Shown here in pieces: positions 18,578-30,400 of a DNA stretch of 64,000 bases. This DNA comes from Campylobacter lari. GTDB taxonomy: Bacteria; Campylobacterota; Campylobacteria; Campylobacterales; Campylobacteraceae. Where the stretch lies: positions 868,001 to 932,000 of the forward strand of contig NZ_LR134508.1 in the NCBI RefSeq assembly GCF_900638335.1, given 5' to 3'. A model generated the notes under the pieces. That model saw nothing but the letters and a program-made list of their open reading frames with translations. It did no database searches and was not told where the DNA came from. The stretch's first letter is position 1; every line of letters starts with the position of its first letter. The position numbers and the translations under genes are program-made.

Positions 18578-19788
18578 TTATAGTTTTTATCCTAACAAGC
18601 CTTGCTTTAGCCAAAGGTGAAGATAAAATCCTACAAGCACTTATTTATGAAGAGCACGGACAATTTCAAAAAGCATGTGATATTTATACAAATTTATTTC
18701 ATGAAAACAATGAAAGTATTTATTTACAAAAGGCTTTACTTTTAGCTTTAAGTGCTAATTTAAAACAAAAAGATGAGCTTTTAAAAGCTTCTAAAGACTT
18801 TTTAGAATACACAACTATTGCAAGATTAAATGCTTTATATTTTTTTGAAATAGGAGATTATAAGCAAGCTGAAGCTATACTTTATAAACTCATCAAAGAA
18901 GAACAAGATTATAGAAATTATGAAATATTAGGTGATATTTTTGCTAAAAAAGCCTTATATACTAAAGCTTTAGAACAATACAATCTTGCTTATAAGCTTT
19001 TTGGACATGAAAATTTATTACTTAAAATAGTTGAAATTAATATCAAAAATAAAAATATCAACCAAGCCAAAAAGGCCTTAGAAGAATTTGTAAAAAACTC
19101 ACATTGTACCCTTAAAACATGCACCCTACTTTTAAAAATTTATCAAGAACAAAAAGATCATAAAGCAAGTATTCAAACCCTTGAAAAGCTATATAAACTC
19201 AACAATGATATTAAATATATATACGCTATGATAGAATTACTAGTGCAAGAAAAAAATTATACTCAGGCTTTAAATTTAACCCAAAAATACAACATAGACC
19301 CTGATACTAAAATTTTCTTATACACACAAACAAAAGATTATAAAAAAGCTTATGAAATAGCTTTAAAGCACTATGAACTTAGCAAAGATAAAAAATATCT
19401 TTCTATGGCAGGCGTTTTGGAATTTGAAATTCATATGGATCCTAAAAGTAAAAAAGTCACGGACCCAAAAATTCTAGCCTCTATCATGAAAAAATTTGAA
19501 CAAAGCGTAGATGTGCGTAGCGATGCTTTATATCAAAACTACTATGGCTATGCCTTGATTGAATATGATATTGATATAGCCAAAGGTATAGAGCTAGTAG
19601 GCTGGGCGCTTGAACAAGAACCACAAAATCTTTATTATCTTGATTCTTTAGCTTGGGGTTATTATAAACTTAAAGATTGTAAAAAGGCTTATGAGATTTT
19701 GCAAAAAACACTTCACGATAAAGAATTTTCAAGCTCAGATGAAAGTAAAGAACATTTAAAGGCCATCGAAAAATGTTTAAAACAATAG
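18553..19788 (+). CDS. Exported tetratricopeptide-repeat protein
   Basis: 411 residues with a signal peptide (about 1-20, ending SLALA) and then at least eight helical pairs with TPR spacing (e.g. GDYKQAEAILYKLI, ALYTKALEQYNLAY, KDYKKAYEIALKHY, KDCKKAYEILQ). There is no lipobox, so a periplasmic soluble or helix-anchored scaffold is expected. In C. jejuni the equivalent position holds a putative lipoprotein. It overlaps both neighbours (25 bp before, 16 bp after). Partner unknown. Confidence 0.85.
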   Translation: MYRGLLSLIIVFILTSLALAKGEDKILQALIYEEHGQFQKACDIYTNLFHENNESIYLQKALLLALSANLKQKDELLKASKDFLEYTTIARLNALYFFEIGDYKQAEAILYKLIKEEQDYRNYEILGDIFAKKALYTKALEQYNLAYKLFGHENLLLKIVEINIKNKNINQAKKALEEFVKNSHCTLKTCTLLLKIYQEQKDHKASIQTLEKLYKLNNDIKYIYAMIELLVQEKNYTQALNLTQKYNIDPDTKIFLYTQTKDYKKAYEIALKHYELSKDKKYLSMAGVLEFEIHMDPKSKKVTDPKILASIMKKFEQSVDVRSDALYQNYYGYALIEYDIDIAKGIELVGWALEQEPQNLYYLDSLAWGYYKLKDCKKAYEILQKTLHDKEFSSSDESKEHLKAIEKCLKQ

Positions 19789-20375
19789 ATTTAAAAAATC
19801 ATTTTTCAAAAACACAAAAAATTCTTGAAAGTAAAAAAGAAATTTTTCCTTATGATATGCTAGGTAGAAGCCTAGCTTCTAATGCCTTTTATCCTAAAGA
19901 TATTTATACACTTTTACTTGAAGGAAAACTTTCACATTTTTTATATTCTAAAGATTTAAATTTTAATCATGAAAATTTTGATGCCATTATCTTACCAACA
20001 AGCCCTTTGCTTAATCAAGACATACAAAATTTAAGCCTTTTTAGACGCTATCATGAAAAACCTATTGTGCGATTTGATTTTATTTTTGATGAATATCAAA
20101 TTTTAGAAAGCTTGGTATATGGAGCTGATGCGTTTATTGTATTTCCTAAAATGTTAAAAACTATGCAACTAAAAAAACTTTATAATTTTGCAATACATCT
20201 TGGCTTAGAAGCCATTTTTTACATTGAAAACAAAAGCAATCTTAATAATGCTATTTTAGCGGGAGCTAGAATTTTTTTATTAGAAGATGAAAAGCTATTA
20301 CCTTTGATACCAAAAAATAAAGCTCTTATAAGTAAAAATATTAAAAATCTACATGCTTGCATAAAGGAGAGTTAA
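19773..20375 (+). CDS. Degenerate TrpC-like protein (indole-3-glycerol-phosphate synthase fold)
   Basis: 200 residues, against about 255 for functional TrpC. The alignable core is GADAFIVFPKML following VRFDFIFDEYQILES, which corresponds to the RKDFIIDPYQI...GADAILLI block of TrpC. The catalytic Lys of KDF is Phe here, the SPSKG lysine block is missing, and the late INNRNL and ESGI phosphate/active-site segments are not recognisable. It sits between the TPR and HIT genes, where C. jejuni carries trpC. It is therefore probably not an active tryptophan enzyme; it may have a new role or be decaying, yet the frame is intact and overlaps its neighbours tightly. Confidence 0.7.
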   Translation: MFKTIDLKNHFSKTQKILESKKEIFPYDMLGRSLASNAFYPKDIYTLLLEGKLSHFLYSKDLNFNHENFDAIILPTSPLLNQDIQNLSLFRRYHEKPIVRFDFIFDEYQILESLVYGADAFIVFPKMLKTMQLKKLYNFAIHLGLEAIFYIENKSNLNNAILAGARIFLLEDEKLLPLIPKNKALISKNIKNLHACIKES

Positions 20376-20863
20376 TGGAGTATTTATACGCGCCTTGGAG
20401 GGATGTTTATTTTAACAATAAAGATAAAAATTTTTGCCCTTTTTGTCATTGTAAGCATGAACTTAATGAAGATGAAAAACTTGGAGTGATTTTTAGAGCT
20501 AAAGAATGTTTTGGCATTATGAATAAATATCCTTATAGTCCGGGTCATTTTATGATTATCCCTTATGAGCATTTAGAAAATATAGAAGATTTAAGTAATA
20601 ATACATGGCTAGAAATCAGCCATTTTGTACGTATTGGAGTTAAAATTTTAAAAGAAAACTTTCACGCTAAGGGTGTTAATATAGGTATGAATTTAGGCAG
20701 CGCAGCAGGAGCTGGCATAGCACCACATTGTCATTATCATTTAATCCCAAGATGGCAAGGTGATACAAATTTTATCACTACCATAGGACAAACTAGAGTT
20801 TGTGGGAGTGATTTAGAAAAAGTTTATACCACCTTATGCAAAGCTTTTAAAGACTATGTATAA
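20375..20863 (+). CDS. HIT-family nucleotide hydrolase
   Basis: 162 residues counted from the ATG at 20375, which follows AAAGGAG by five bases and overlaps the preceding stop as TAATG; a TTG 18 bp upstream is rejected. The histidine-triad motif is HCHYHLIPRW near residue 132, and a zinc-type CPFC...C pair (about 22-25) is seen near the N-terminus as in the GalT/Fhit branch. HIT proteins hydrolyse nucleoside phosphoramidates or dinucleoside polyphosphates such as Ap4A. Co-transcribed with mnmH, which it overlaps by eight bases. Confidence 0.92.
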   Translation: MEYLYAPWRDVYFNNKDKNFCPFCHCKHELNEDEKLGVIFRAKECFGIMNKYPYSPGHFMIIPYEHLENIEDLSNNTWLEISHFVRIGVKILKENFHAKGVNIGMNLGSAAGAGIAPHCHYHLIPRWQGDTNFITTIGQTRVCGSDLEKVYTTLCKAFKDYV

Positions 20864-21839
20864 AGAAGTTGATTTTGAAAATTTTTTAAAATTTAATTTT
20901 GATCTTTTAATTGATGCAAGAAGCCCTAAAGAATACAACTATGCTCATATAAAATCTGCGCAAAATTACTACGCGCTCAATGATAATGAATTTAAAGAAA
21001 TAGGCACACTTTATAAGAAAAACAAAGGCTTAGCTAAAGCAAAAGGTGCAAGTTATATTTGCAAAAATATGAGCGAGCATATTAATAAAATTTATCAAAA
21101 TTATAAAATAGGCTCTTTGGTGGGAATTTATTGCGCAAGAGGTGGTAAAAGATCAAAAGCTATTGCTTTAATCTTAGCTGAACTTGGTTATAGAGTTGTA
21201 AGATTAGAAGGTGGGTACAAAGCTTATAGAAGCTATGTGAGTGAGTTTTTTACTAAAGATTTAAATATTGAGTTTTTATGTCTTTGTGGCAATACAGCAA
21301 GTGGTAAAAGTGATTTAATCCAAACTTTAGACAATGCTTTAGATTTAGAAAAACTAGCCAATCATCAAGGATCAAGTTTTGGTAAAATTTATGGAGAACA
21401 ACCAAGCCAAAAAGCTTTTGAAGATGAGTTGTTTTATTTTTTAAAAGATTATACTTATAAAACTTGTTTTATAGAAGCCGAAAGCAGACAAATTGGCAAT
21501 TTAACTATCCCGCTAAATTTATACAATAGCATGCAAAAAGCTAAGAAAATTTGGTGCGAGTGTGATATGAATTTACGCATTCAAAGAGTTTTGAAAAACT
21601 ACACTCCAATGGATAAAAAAGTATTTTATCAATGTGTTGAAAAAATATCACCTTATATCAGCAAGGATTTCAAAATGGAACTTTGTCAAAATTATGAAGA
21701 AAACAATTTAGAACTTTGTGTAAAAATGCTTTTTGAATATTATGATAAAGTATATAAAAAACCTGCAAAAATTGATTATTTTATCAATAGTTCTAATTTA
21801 AATGAGGCTAAAAAATATCTTATGAGTTTAAACTCATAA
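20856..21839 (+). CDS. mnmH: tRNA 2-selenouridine synthase MnmH
   Basis: 327 residues. An N-terminal rhodanese domain holds the active Cys93 in IYCARGGKRS; a P-loop CGNTASGKSD follows (144-153). This is the MnmH/SelU architecture, which replaces sulphur with selenium (via geranylation) in the wobble 2-thiouridine of tRNA using selenophosphate. It needs a selenophosphate synthase encoded elsewhere. Last gene of the run starting with fqrB; its end overlaps the convergent phosphate transporter by six bases with no terminator hairpin visible between them. Confidence 0.93.
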   Translation: MYKEVDFENFLKFNFDLLIDARSPKEYNYAHIKSAQNYYALNDNEFKEIGTLYKKNKGLAKAKGASYICKNMSEHINKIYQNYKIGSLVGIYCARGGKRSKAIALILAELGYRVVRLEGGYKAYRSYVSEFFTKDLNIEFLCLCGNTASGKSDLIQTLDNALDLEKLANHQGSSFGKIYGEQPSQKAFEDELFYFLKDYTYKTCFIEAESRQIGNLTIPLNLYNSMQKAKKIWCECDMNLRIQRVLKNYTPMDKKVFYQCVEKISPYISKDFKMELCQNYEENNLELCVKMLFEYYDKVYKKPAKIDYFINSSNLNEAKKYLMSLNS

Positions 21840-23354
21840 GATTGTATTTACAAAGATAATAAAAATAATACTTGAAAGAATTCCAGCAACTGGCAAAGTA
21901 ATCACCCATGCTAAACCAATAGGTTTCATCATAGCCCATTTAGCATCTTTATTGAACACTCCTATACCTAAAATAGCACCGATTAAAATATGAGTTGAGC
22001 TAACTGGAATTCCAAGTTGGGTAGCTAAAAGTATAACAATACTTGCACCAAGTTCAGCGCTAAAACCTGTTGTTGGTTTAATTTCAGCAAGTTTTGAACC
22101 CACAGTTTGAATAACTTCTTTACCTAAAAACCAAAGCCCAATAACTAAAGCTATACCAAACATAAGCATTACAGCAAAAGGCACTGGTGAGCTAGGATTA
22201 ATGGTGTTGTTTTTAAGTACATCTAAAATAGCAGCAAATGGCCCAAGAGCATTAGCTATATCATTAGCTCCATGCGAAAAAGCAAAACTTGAAGCAGTAA
22301 AAATTTGAAACCATGAAAAAATCTTTTCTATGGTCTTATTAACCTGCGTTTTTTTCATAAGTCTCACAACCGCTAAAGTAACAATATAAGCAAAAATAGA
22401 AATAATCGAAACTATCCATAAATTTTGCATTACATCTAAAGTAGAAACATTATTTAAACCTTTAAATAAAAACATGGAAGCAATAGTCAATGCACCTACA
22501 CCTGCTATTAAAGGAACGTGAAATTTCATTCTTGAGAAAACATCTATATTTTTTTCTTTTTCTTTTAATTCTTTGATTTTTAACTTATATTCACTTCTTT
22601 TTTCATCATCATCTAAAACAATAGCGCTAAGTTCTTTGATTTGCTCTTCTTGGCTTTTGTTTTTTAAATTTTTAAAATATTCTTCTTTAAATGCTTTTTT
22701 TTCTTTTTTAATTTCTTTTACCACAAGAGTTATTTCTTCTGATGGCTTTAGGATTTTTTTATAAATATAAGCATAAATTAAATACGCCACAAGCCCGCCA
22801 AGCAAAGGCGAAATAACCCAACTCATAGCTATTTTATAAATACCATTCCAATTTACCATAGATAATGCTTGATCTTGATCAAAAAATACAAAGCCCATAG
22901 CAATACTTGAACCTACAATACCTCCTATAATACTATGAGTAGTAGAAACTGGAAGTCCTTTTTTAGTCGCTACAAAAAGCCAAATTCCTGAACTTAGCAA
23001 AGCTGAGAGCATTACACATACAAATACCATAGGATTAATTCCATCAGGTAAAACTACTATACCGCTTCTTATAGTATTTGTTACTTCTCCTCCTGCAAAT
23101 ACAGCCCCGCTTAATTCAAATACTGCTGCAATAATCAAAGCTTGTTTTATAGTAACTGTTTTAGCACCCACGCTAGTACCAAATGAATTTGCGACATCAT
23201 TACCGCCGACATTAAAGGCCATGAAAATACCAAATACACTAGCAAGGATAAATAATATCATGGAATTATTAGGAATATAATTATACCCCCAAACAAAAAA
23301 ACATAAAACACTCATAATAAAAATAAAAAATGCAATAGCATTATCTTTACTCAA
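21834..23354 (-). CDS. pit: PiT-family inorganic phosphate transporter
   Basis: 506 residues with the two inverted family signatures GGNDVANSFGTSVGAKT (near 49) and SHGANDIANALGPFAA (near 358), about ten membrane helices and a charged, coiled-coil-like cytosolic insertion (about 200-275) between the halves. PiT proteins import metal-phosphate complexes driven by protons or sodium. The start is TTG at 23354, supported by AAGGAG about six bases upstream; a nearby ATG is in the wrong frame. It follows pdxA on the same strand after 46 bp. Confidence 0.92.
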   Translation of the reverse strand: MSKDNAIAFFIFIMSVLCFFVWGYNYIPNNSMILFILASVFGIFMAFNVGGNDVANSFGTSVGAKTVTIKQALIIAAVFELSGAVFAGGEVTNTIRSGIVVLPDGINPMVFVCVMLSALLSSGIWLFVATKKGLPVSTTHSIIGGIVGSSIAMGFVFFDQDQALSMVNWNGIYKIAMSWVISPLLGGLVAYLIYAYIYKKILKPSEEITLVVKEIKKEKKAFKEEYFKNLKNKSQEEQIKELSAIVLDDDEKRSEYKLKIKELKEKEKNIDVFSRMKFHVPLIAGVGALTIASMFLFKGLNNVSTLDVMQNLWIVSIISIFAYIVTLAVVRLMKKTQVNKTIEKIFSWFQIFTASSFAFSHGANDIANALGPFAAILDVLKNNTINPSSPVPFAVMLMFGIALVIGLWFLGKEVIQTVGSKLAEIKPTTGFSAELGASIVILLATQLGIPVSSTHILIGAILGIGVFNKDAKWAMMKPIGLAWVITLPVAGILSSIIFIIFVNTIL

Positions 23355-23400
23355 GCATTCTCCTTAAGAATTTATTTTAATGAATTAATTTTAGTAACTT

Positions 23401-25274
<1,874 letters not shown>

Positions 25275-25320
25275 TTATAAGTTTTTTGCTATTATACTTT
25301 AAATTTTTTAAGGAGAGCTA

Positions 25321-26280
25321 GTGCTAGGTATTGATATGGGTTCAAATACATTAAGAGCTGTTTTAATGGATGAGAAATTTAATAAACTAAAAAGTGAAGA
25401 ATTTATCATAGGGGCAGCTAAAAATATGCAAAATGATATCATTAGCGATGAAGCCATAGAAAGAATTTTTAATGCTTTAAAAATCTTAAAAGAAAAAAAC
25501 TATAACTTAAGTCAAGCCAAAGCAGTTGCTACAGCTGCTTTTAGAAAAGCAAAAAATACTGAGTTTATTTTTGAAAAAATTCAAAAAGAATTTAAACTCA
25601 ATGTAAAATTAATCGATGCAAAAACCGAAGCAAAACTAAGTATTTTAGGTATGCAAGAGCGTCTTAAAACTCTTAAACTTTTTAGAAAAGACTTAAACTA
25701 TTGTGATTTAGGTGGTGCTTCTTGTGAAATTTCAAATGATAAGTTTAGCAAAAGTTATGATTTTGGAATTATTAGTTTTTATGAAAGAATGCATTTTAAA
25801 GCCATAAAACCAAGTGCTTATGTAAGATTTTTTAAAAAATACCCGCAAAATCTTGCGCGTATTAAAGATGAAAAATTAAAAATTCATCTAAGCCCCTACC
25901 CTGCACATTTAAAGCAACTTGCCTTAAAAGCTTTTGATCTTAGTAAAGATTTAAAATTAAAAGGAAATTTTTTCATACTAAATTCAGGAGTACCTACTAC
26001 ACTTTGTGCATATAAACAAAACATAAAATACAAAGATTACTTAGAAGAAAGTGTAAATGGTAAAATACTCAAACGTAAAGATTTTTTTGATTTTGCATTA
26101 AAAATTTGGAATTTAGAACAAGAAAAAGCTAAAATTTACCTTGGAGAAAACAGAAAAAAATACCTCATAGCAGGCTCAATGATACTTTTTGCTTTATTTA
26201 ATAAACAAAAGCTCATTGTAATTGATGATGGTGTTAGAGAAGGTGTGTGTATAGCACATTTTAAAAATATCAAATTTTAA
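25321..26280 (+). CDS. Ppx/GppA-family phosphatase, short form
   Basis: 319 residues with the actin-like ATPase-fold signatures IDMGSNTLRAVLMD (4-17), YCDLGGASCEIS (about 125-136) and the late LNSGVPTTLCA. Full exopolyphosphatases are about 500 residues; this form lacks the C-terminal HD-like domain, as is common in epsilonproteobacteria. Members hydrolyse polyphosphate and/or pppGpp. The start is GTG, decided by the AAGGAGAG site seven bases upstream. YqeY follows after ten bases. Confidence 0.87.
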   Translation: MLGIDMGSNTLRAVLMDEKFNKLKSEEFIIGAAKNMQNDIISDEAIERIFNALKILKEKNYNLSQAKAVATAAFRKAKNTEFIFEKIQKEFKLNVKLIDAKTEAKLSILGMQERLKTLKLFRKDLNYCDLGGASCEISNDKFSKSYDFGIISFYERMHFKAIKPSAYVRFFKKYPQNLARIKDEKLKIHLSPYPAHLKQLALKAFDLSKDLKLKGNFFILNSGVPTTLCAYKQNIKYKDYLEESVNGKILKRKDFFDFALKIWNLEQEKAKIYLGENRKKYLIAGSMILFALFNKQKLIVIDDGVREGVCIAHFKNIKF

Positions 26281-26290
26281 AGGAGAAAAA

Positions 26291-26734
26291 ATGAGTTTAA
26301 AAGATCAAATTTTAGAAGATATTAAAGAAGCTATGCGTAATAAAGATGATTTTAAAAGAAACACTTTAAGAACGCTTAATGCTAGCTTTAAACAAATAGA
26401 AGTTGATGAAAGAATCACACTTGATGATGAAAGAATATATAAAATCATTGCGAGTGAGATTAAAAAACGAAACGAAGCTGCGCTTGCTTTTAGCAAAGGC
26501 TCTAGAGAAGATTTAGCACAAAAGGAACTCCAAGAAGTAGCTATTTTAAGTACTTATTTACCAAAACAACTTAGTGATGAGGAATTAGAAAGTGAGCTTA
26601 AAAAACTTATAGAAAAATTACAAATTAGCTCTTTAAAAGAACAAGGTATATTAATGAAAGAAGCTAAAGTAATTTTTGGTGCAAGCGTTGATGGTAAAAG
26701 ACTTAATGAAATGGTAAGAAAGCTTTTAGCATGA
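26291..26734 (+). CDS. GatB/YqeY-domain protein
   Basis: 147 residues, full length for the YqeY family. The helical bundle with DDFKRNTLRTLNASF near the N-terminus and the GKRLNEMVRKLL tail is the tRNA-binding tail domain also found at the end of GatB. The stand-alone protein's role is not settled; a link to tRNA-dependent amidation is inferred from the shared domain. Strong AAAGGAG ribosome site; overlaps the secreted nuclease gene by four bases. Confidence 0.9.
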   Translation: MSLKDQILEDIKEAMRNKDDFKRNTLRTLNASFKQIEVDERITLDDERIYKIIASEIKKRNEAALAFSKGSREDLAQKELQEVAILSTYLPKQLSDEELESELKKLIEKLQISSLKEQGILMKEAKVIFGASVDGKRLNEMVRKLLA

Positions 26735-27387
26735 AAAAATTTCTAACACTTTGTGCTTTAGCTTTAAGCTCTTTTGCTTATACTCAATATGAACTACACC
26801 CTAGCTTTAAAGAGTATTTTAAAGATTGCTCTTTATTGATGGATAAATATTATTATATTAATTGTTATGATTATAATTATAAAGGCACTAAGGCTATTGC
26901 TTATAAATTAGAAGCTAAAATTTTAAATCAAGGACACATCAAAAAACGTCCAAGATTTCAAGATGATACCAACATACCCAAAAAATACAGAACTTATTGG
27001 GAAGATTATCTAAGAAGTGGTTATACAAGAGGGCATGTCGTGCCAAATCAATCCATGAATGCAACCCCACAAGCCCAACTTAGCACTTTTCTAATGAGTA
27101 ACATAACTCCGCAAAAAAAAGATATCAATGCAGAAATTTGGAATGAAATCGAACAAAGAGAAAGATATTTAGCAAAGAAAAATAAAGAATTAGAAGTCTT
27201 AAATTTAGTACTTTATGATGATAAGCCAAAACGCATTAAAAACAACATAGCCATTCCTAGTTTTTATGTCAAAATTCTTAAGGCTAAAAATTTCAGTGAA
27301 TGCTATAAAGTGCCAAATAATGATAATTTTGCAAGATTTGATAGAAATTATTTTAAGGAAGATTGTAGAAAATATATCAAATACTAG
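26731..27387 (+). CDS. Secreted DNA/RNA non-specific endonuclease
   Basis: 218 residues with a signal peptide (about 1-17, ending SSFA). The beta-beta-alpha-metal nuclease core reads YTRGHVVPNQSMN, with the general-base His102 in the place of the usual DRGH, and the metal-ligand Asn in FLMSNITPQ followed by NAEIWNEIE. Such enzymes degrade DNA and RNA in the periplasm or outside; Campylobacter nucleases of this type are known to block natural transformation and to break down biofilm or trap DNA. The DRGH to TRGH change is a subfamily variation. Overlaps YqeY by four bases. Confidence 0.85.
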   Translation: MKKFLTLCALALSSFAYTQYELHPSFKEYFKDCSLLMDKYYYINCYDYNYKGTKAIAYKLEAKILNQGHIKKRPRFQDDTNIPKKYRTYWEDYLRSGYTRGHVVPNQSMNATPQAQLSTFLMSNITPQKKDINAEIWNEIEQRERYLAKKNKELEVLNLVLYDDKPKRIKNNIAIPSFYVKILKAKNFSECYKVPNNDNFARFDRNYFKEDCRKYIKY

Positions 27388-27416
27388 CACCATTCACTTA
27401 AGCACTTCTTTATAAA

Positions 27417-27422
27417 TATAAT
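27417..27422 (+). promoter_or_regulatory. Predicted -10 box of the phase-variable exoprotein
   Basis: TATAAT at 27417-27422, 36 bp before the ATG at 27458, in a T-rich context. The ribosome site AAAGGA lies six bases before the ATG. Together they show that the start upstream of the G tract, not the later in-frame TTG, is used. Confidence 0.5.
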
Positions 27423-27457
27423 ATTAATATACATAAATTTTTATTAAAGGATTTATT

Positions 27458-30400
27458 ATGTTAATATTTATTCCACGGGGGGGGGGAATCGAATAATTTT
27501 GATTTAACTTCTTCTTGTAAAAAACTTTCAAAACAAATTCTTCTTTCAAATATAGTAGCATCTTTGCTCTTTTCATCTTCTTTTGCTTTACCTAGTGGAG
27601 GTAAATTTACTCATGGCACTAGTGGGAGTATAAACAAACCAAATGATAAAACTATGAATATCATAGGTAATGGAAAAAACTCTATCATACAATGGGGTGG
27701 TGGTTTTAATATAGGTAAGGGTGAAAGTGTAAATTTTGGAGGTAAAAGCCAAAACTACCTAAACATTGCTCATGGAACAAGTAAATCTACTATAGAAGGG
27801 TTATTAAATGCAAATGGCAAAAATGTCTTTTTAATTAATCCTAATGGAGTAATCATTACTAAAACAGGAACTATCAATGCTAATCGCTTTGTGGCTTCGA
27901 CTTCGTCGATGGATAGTAGAAGTATGCAAGAGTTTGCAGATGGAAAACTTGCTTATAATACTTTTTCCCCTGTGTTTAAACCACATAAAGCAGGTAATGT
28001 AGTAAATATGGGTAATATTAATGCTAATGATGTATTACTTATAGGAAATAAGGTAAGTATAGATGGTGGCCATATCAATGGCAAACATAATGATGGTGTT
28101 AGTGATGAAGCTTTAAAAAATCCAAGTGGTAATACAGCTAATAAAATTCATTTGGTGGGGAATGAAGTCAATATATTAGTAGATGGAATTAAATCAGATT
28201 CTATTATAGCTAGTGCTTATGTAAAAGGATCACTACAGCAATCTACTACATCTTATTATAACTATGACAATAATATAGGCAAACTTAACTTTATTACTCA
28301 AGAATATGACAACATAGATAAAACAAATTTAGGTAATAAAAAATTAGTAACTAAAGATAAATTTGAAAAACACGCAACTATAGGTTCTGATATAGATTGG
28401 TGGCATTTTGCTAAAGGGTGGAATGAAAATAAAAATAATATGAGGGTTTTTTTCGATACCTATAAACTAGTAGATGATATAGATTTTGGGGCTAATTGTA
28501 AAAATGGAGTATGCAGTGGTCAAAACTATGCAAATTATTGCATAGATGGACTTGGTTGCACTAGTATGATAGTTGGTAGAATTTATGATAGTCCATTTAC
28601 CAAAACATTTGATGGACAAGGGTATACTTTAAGTAATATTAATATAGATACAACTGTAGGTGAAATTAAAGACAAGCCTCTATATGTAGGTATATTTGGT
28701 CTTGCTAAAGGAGCAAGCTTTAGTAATATTAATATTGATTATATGAATGGTGGAATAAATGCAAGTAGTAGTTATGTAGGTGGGTTTATTGGCATTATAG
28801 ATAGTGGTATTTATAGTTCTATAACTATAAACAACATAAAAGAAATTAATAATAATGATAAATCATACACTACTTCTGTAGGTGGGTTTGCTGGATGGAT
28901 TAATGAAGGAACATTTTGCAATATTAGTATAAATAAAATCAATAAAATATATAATACAGGAGAAGAGTCTTTTACAGGTGGGTTTGCTGGATGGATAAAT
29001 TATAGTAATCCTTATTTTGAACAAATAATTATAAACAATATAGACTCAATAAAATCTGAAAGTGATAGTATTAATGTACCTACTACTTCATCTGGTGGGT
29101 TTGCTGGATGGATTGGTGGTGGTAAATATAATAGTATAGCAGTTATGGGTGTAGATGAAATTATAGCAATAAGTACGTATAATGGTATTTCTGGTGGGTT
29201 TGCTGGATGGATTGGTGGTGGTAAATATAATAATATAGCAGTTATGGGTGTAGATGAAATTATAGCACATCGTTTTGATTCACTGAAGAATTATGGAAGT
29301 ACATTATCGGCAGGTGGGTTTGCTGGAGATATATCTGGCGCAAATTCTGATTTTTCATCTATAACACTAAATAATATAGAAAACATTACAGCAAATAGTA
29401 AATCTACATGGGGGGAAGTTAATTCTGGTGGGTTTGCTGGAAGTATTTATAGTGGAAAATTTAACAAGATATCTTTAAATCATATTCAAAATATTAAAAG
29501 CTCATATACTCCAGAAAATGAATATGAATGGTCTGCAAAACAAGTAAATGCTGGAGGTTTTACTGGGCGGATTTATCAAGGAAATCTTGAGAATATATCT
29601 ATATACGATGTAAAAAATATTCACGCTATTAATAATGCTCAATATTCTGGAAGTGACATTGAAAGTAGTGGTTCTCATGCGGGTGGATTTATCGGTTATA
29701 TTGGTCTTAATCTTTATAATCATGATTCTAAATTTAATAATATTTATATGTATTTTACTCCTAACTCTATTATTAAATCAGAAAGTAAGCTTAATGAAAA
29801 CTATGCTGGTAAATTTGCAGGTCGAATTAGTGTGAGTAATAATAATACAAACCCAGATATTTCTAAGATTCGCATTTATCATCACAAAAAAGACTTAACT
29901 AATGCAACAGCTGATCAAAAATATTGGGGCAATGAAATCCAACTCCATCCTTATGATGATAATAATCAAGGTTATATAGATTTTAAAACAGCGACTTTGG
30001 CAGCTTTAAATGGCCTAAAGGAAATAGATTGCGGTGCTGGTAGGAAATGTTTAGTTTTTACAAATGATTTTAAAATAGAAGATATTATCAATGAACAAGC
30101 CACTTTAGATACGGATGATATTATAAGCAAAAATGATTTAGAAGAACAAATCATAGCTGATTTAAAAGATAAATTCTATATAGTGAATATAAATATCTTA
30201 GATGAGTTATTAAAAGCTTATAGCAAGATTGATAAAAACAATCCTACTTCTAAAGCAGAGTTTTTAGCTAATTATCTTTTAAGTAAAGATAAATATCCAG
30301 ATGATAAAGAAAGACTTGATATAGCTCATTCTATGATTCAAAGCTTAGACTTTTTACTAGCTTATCAAGATAATGGCTTAAGTGAAGCTAGTGATGATAA

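Noticed and set aside
27564-27566. TTG as the start of the exoprotein gene
   Set aside because: It has no ribosome site and would remove most of the signal region; the upstream ATG with AAAGGA and the G tract explains the gene better.
29091-29267. Possible CRISPR-like repeat
   Set aside because: Only two long copies, in frame within a coding sequence and encoding protein repeats.
29088-29270. Antisense open frame over the repeat region
   Set aside because: It is only the reverse reading of the GGFxG repeats, rich in Thr/Asn/Tyr, with no ribosome site.
29410-29415. Second G run (six G) inside the exoprotein gene
   Set aside because: Too short to be a typical switching tract; the frame is intact across it.
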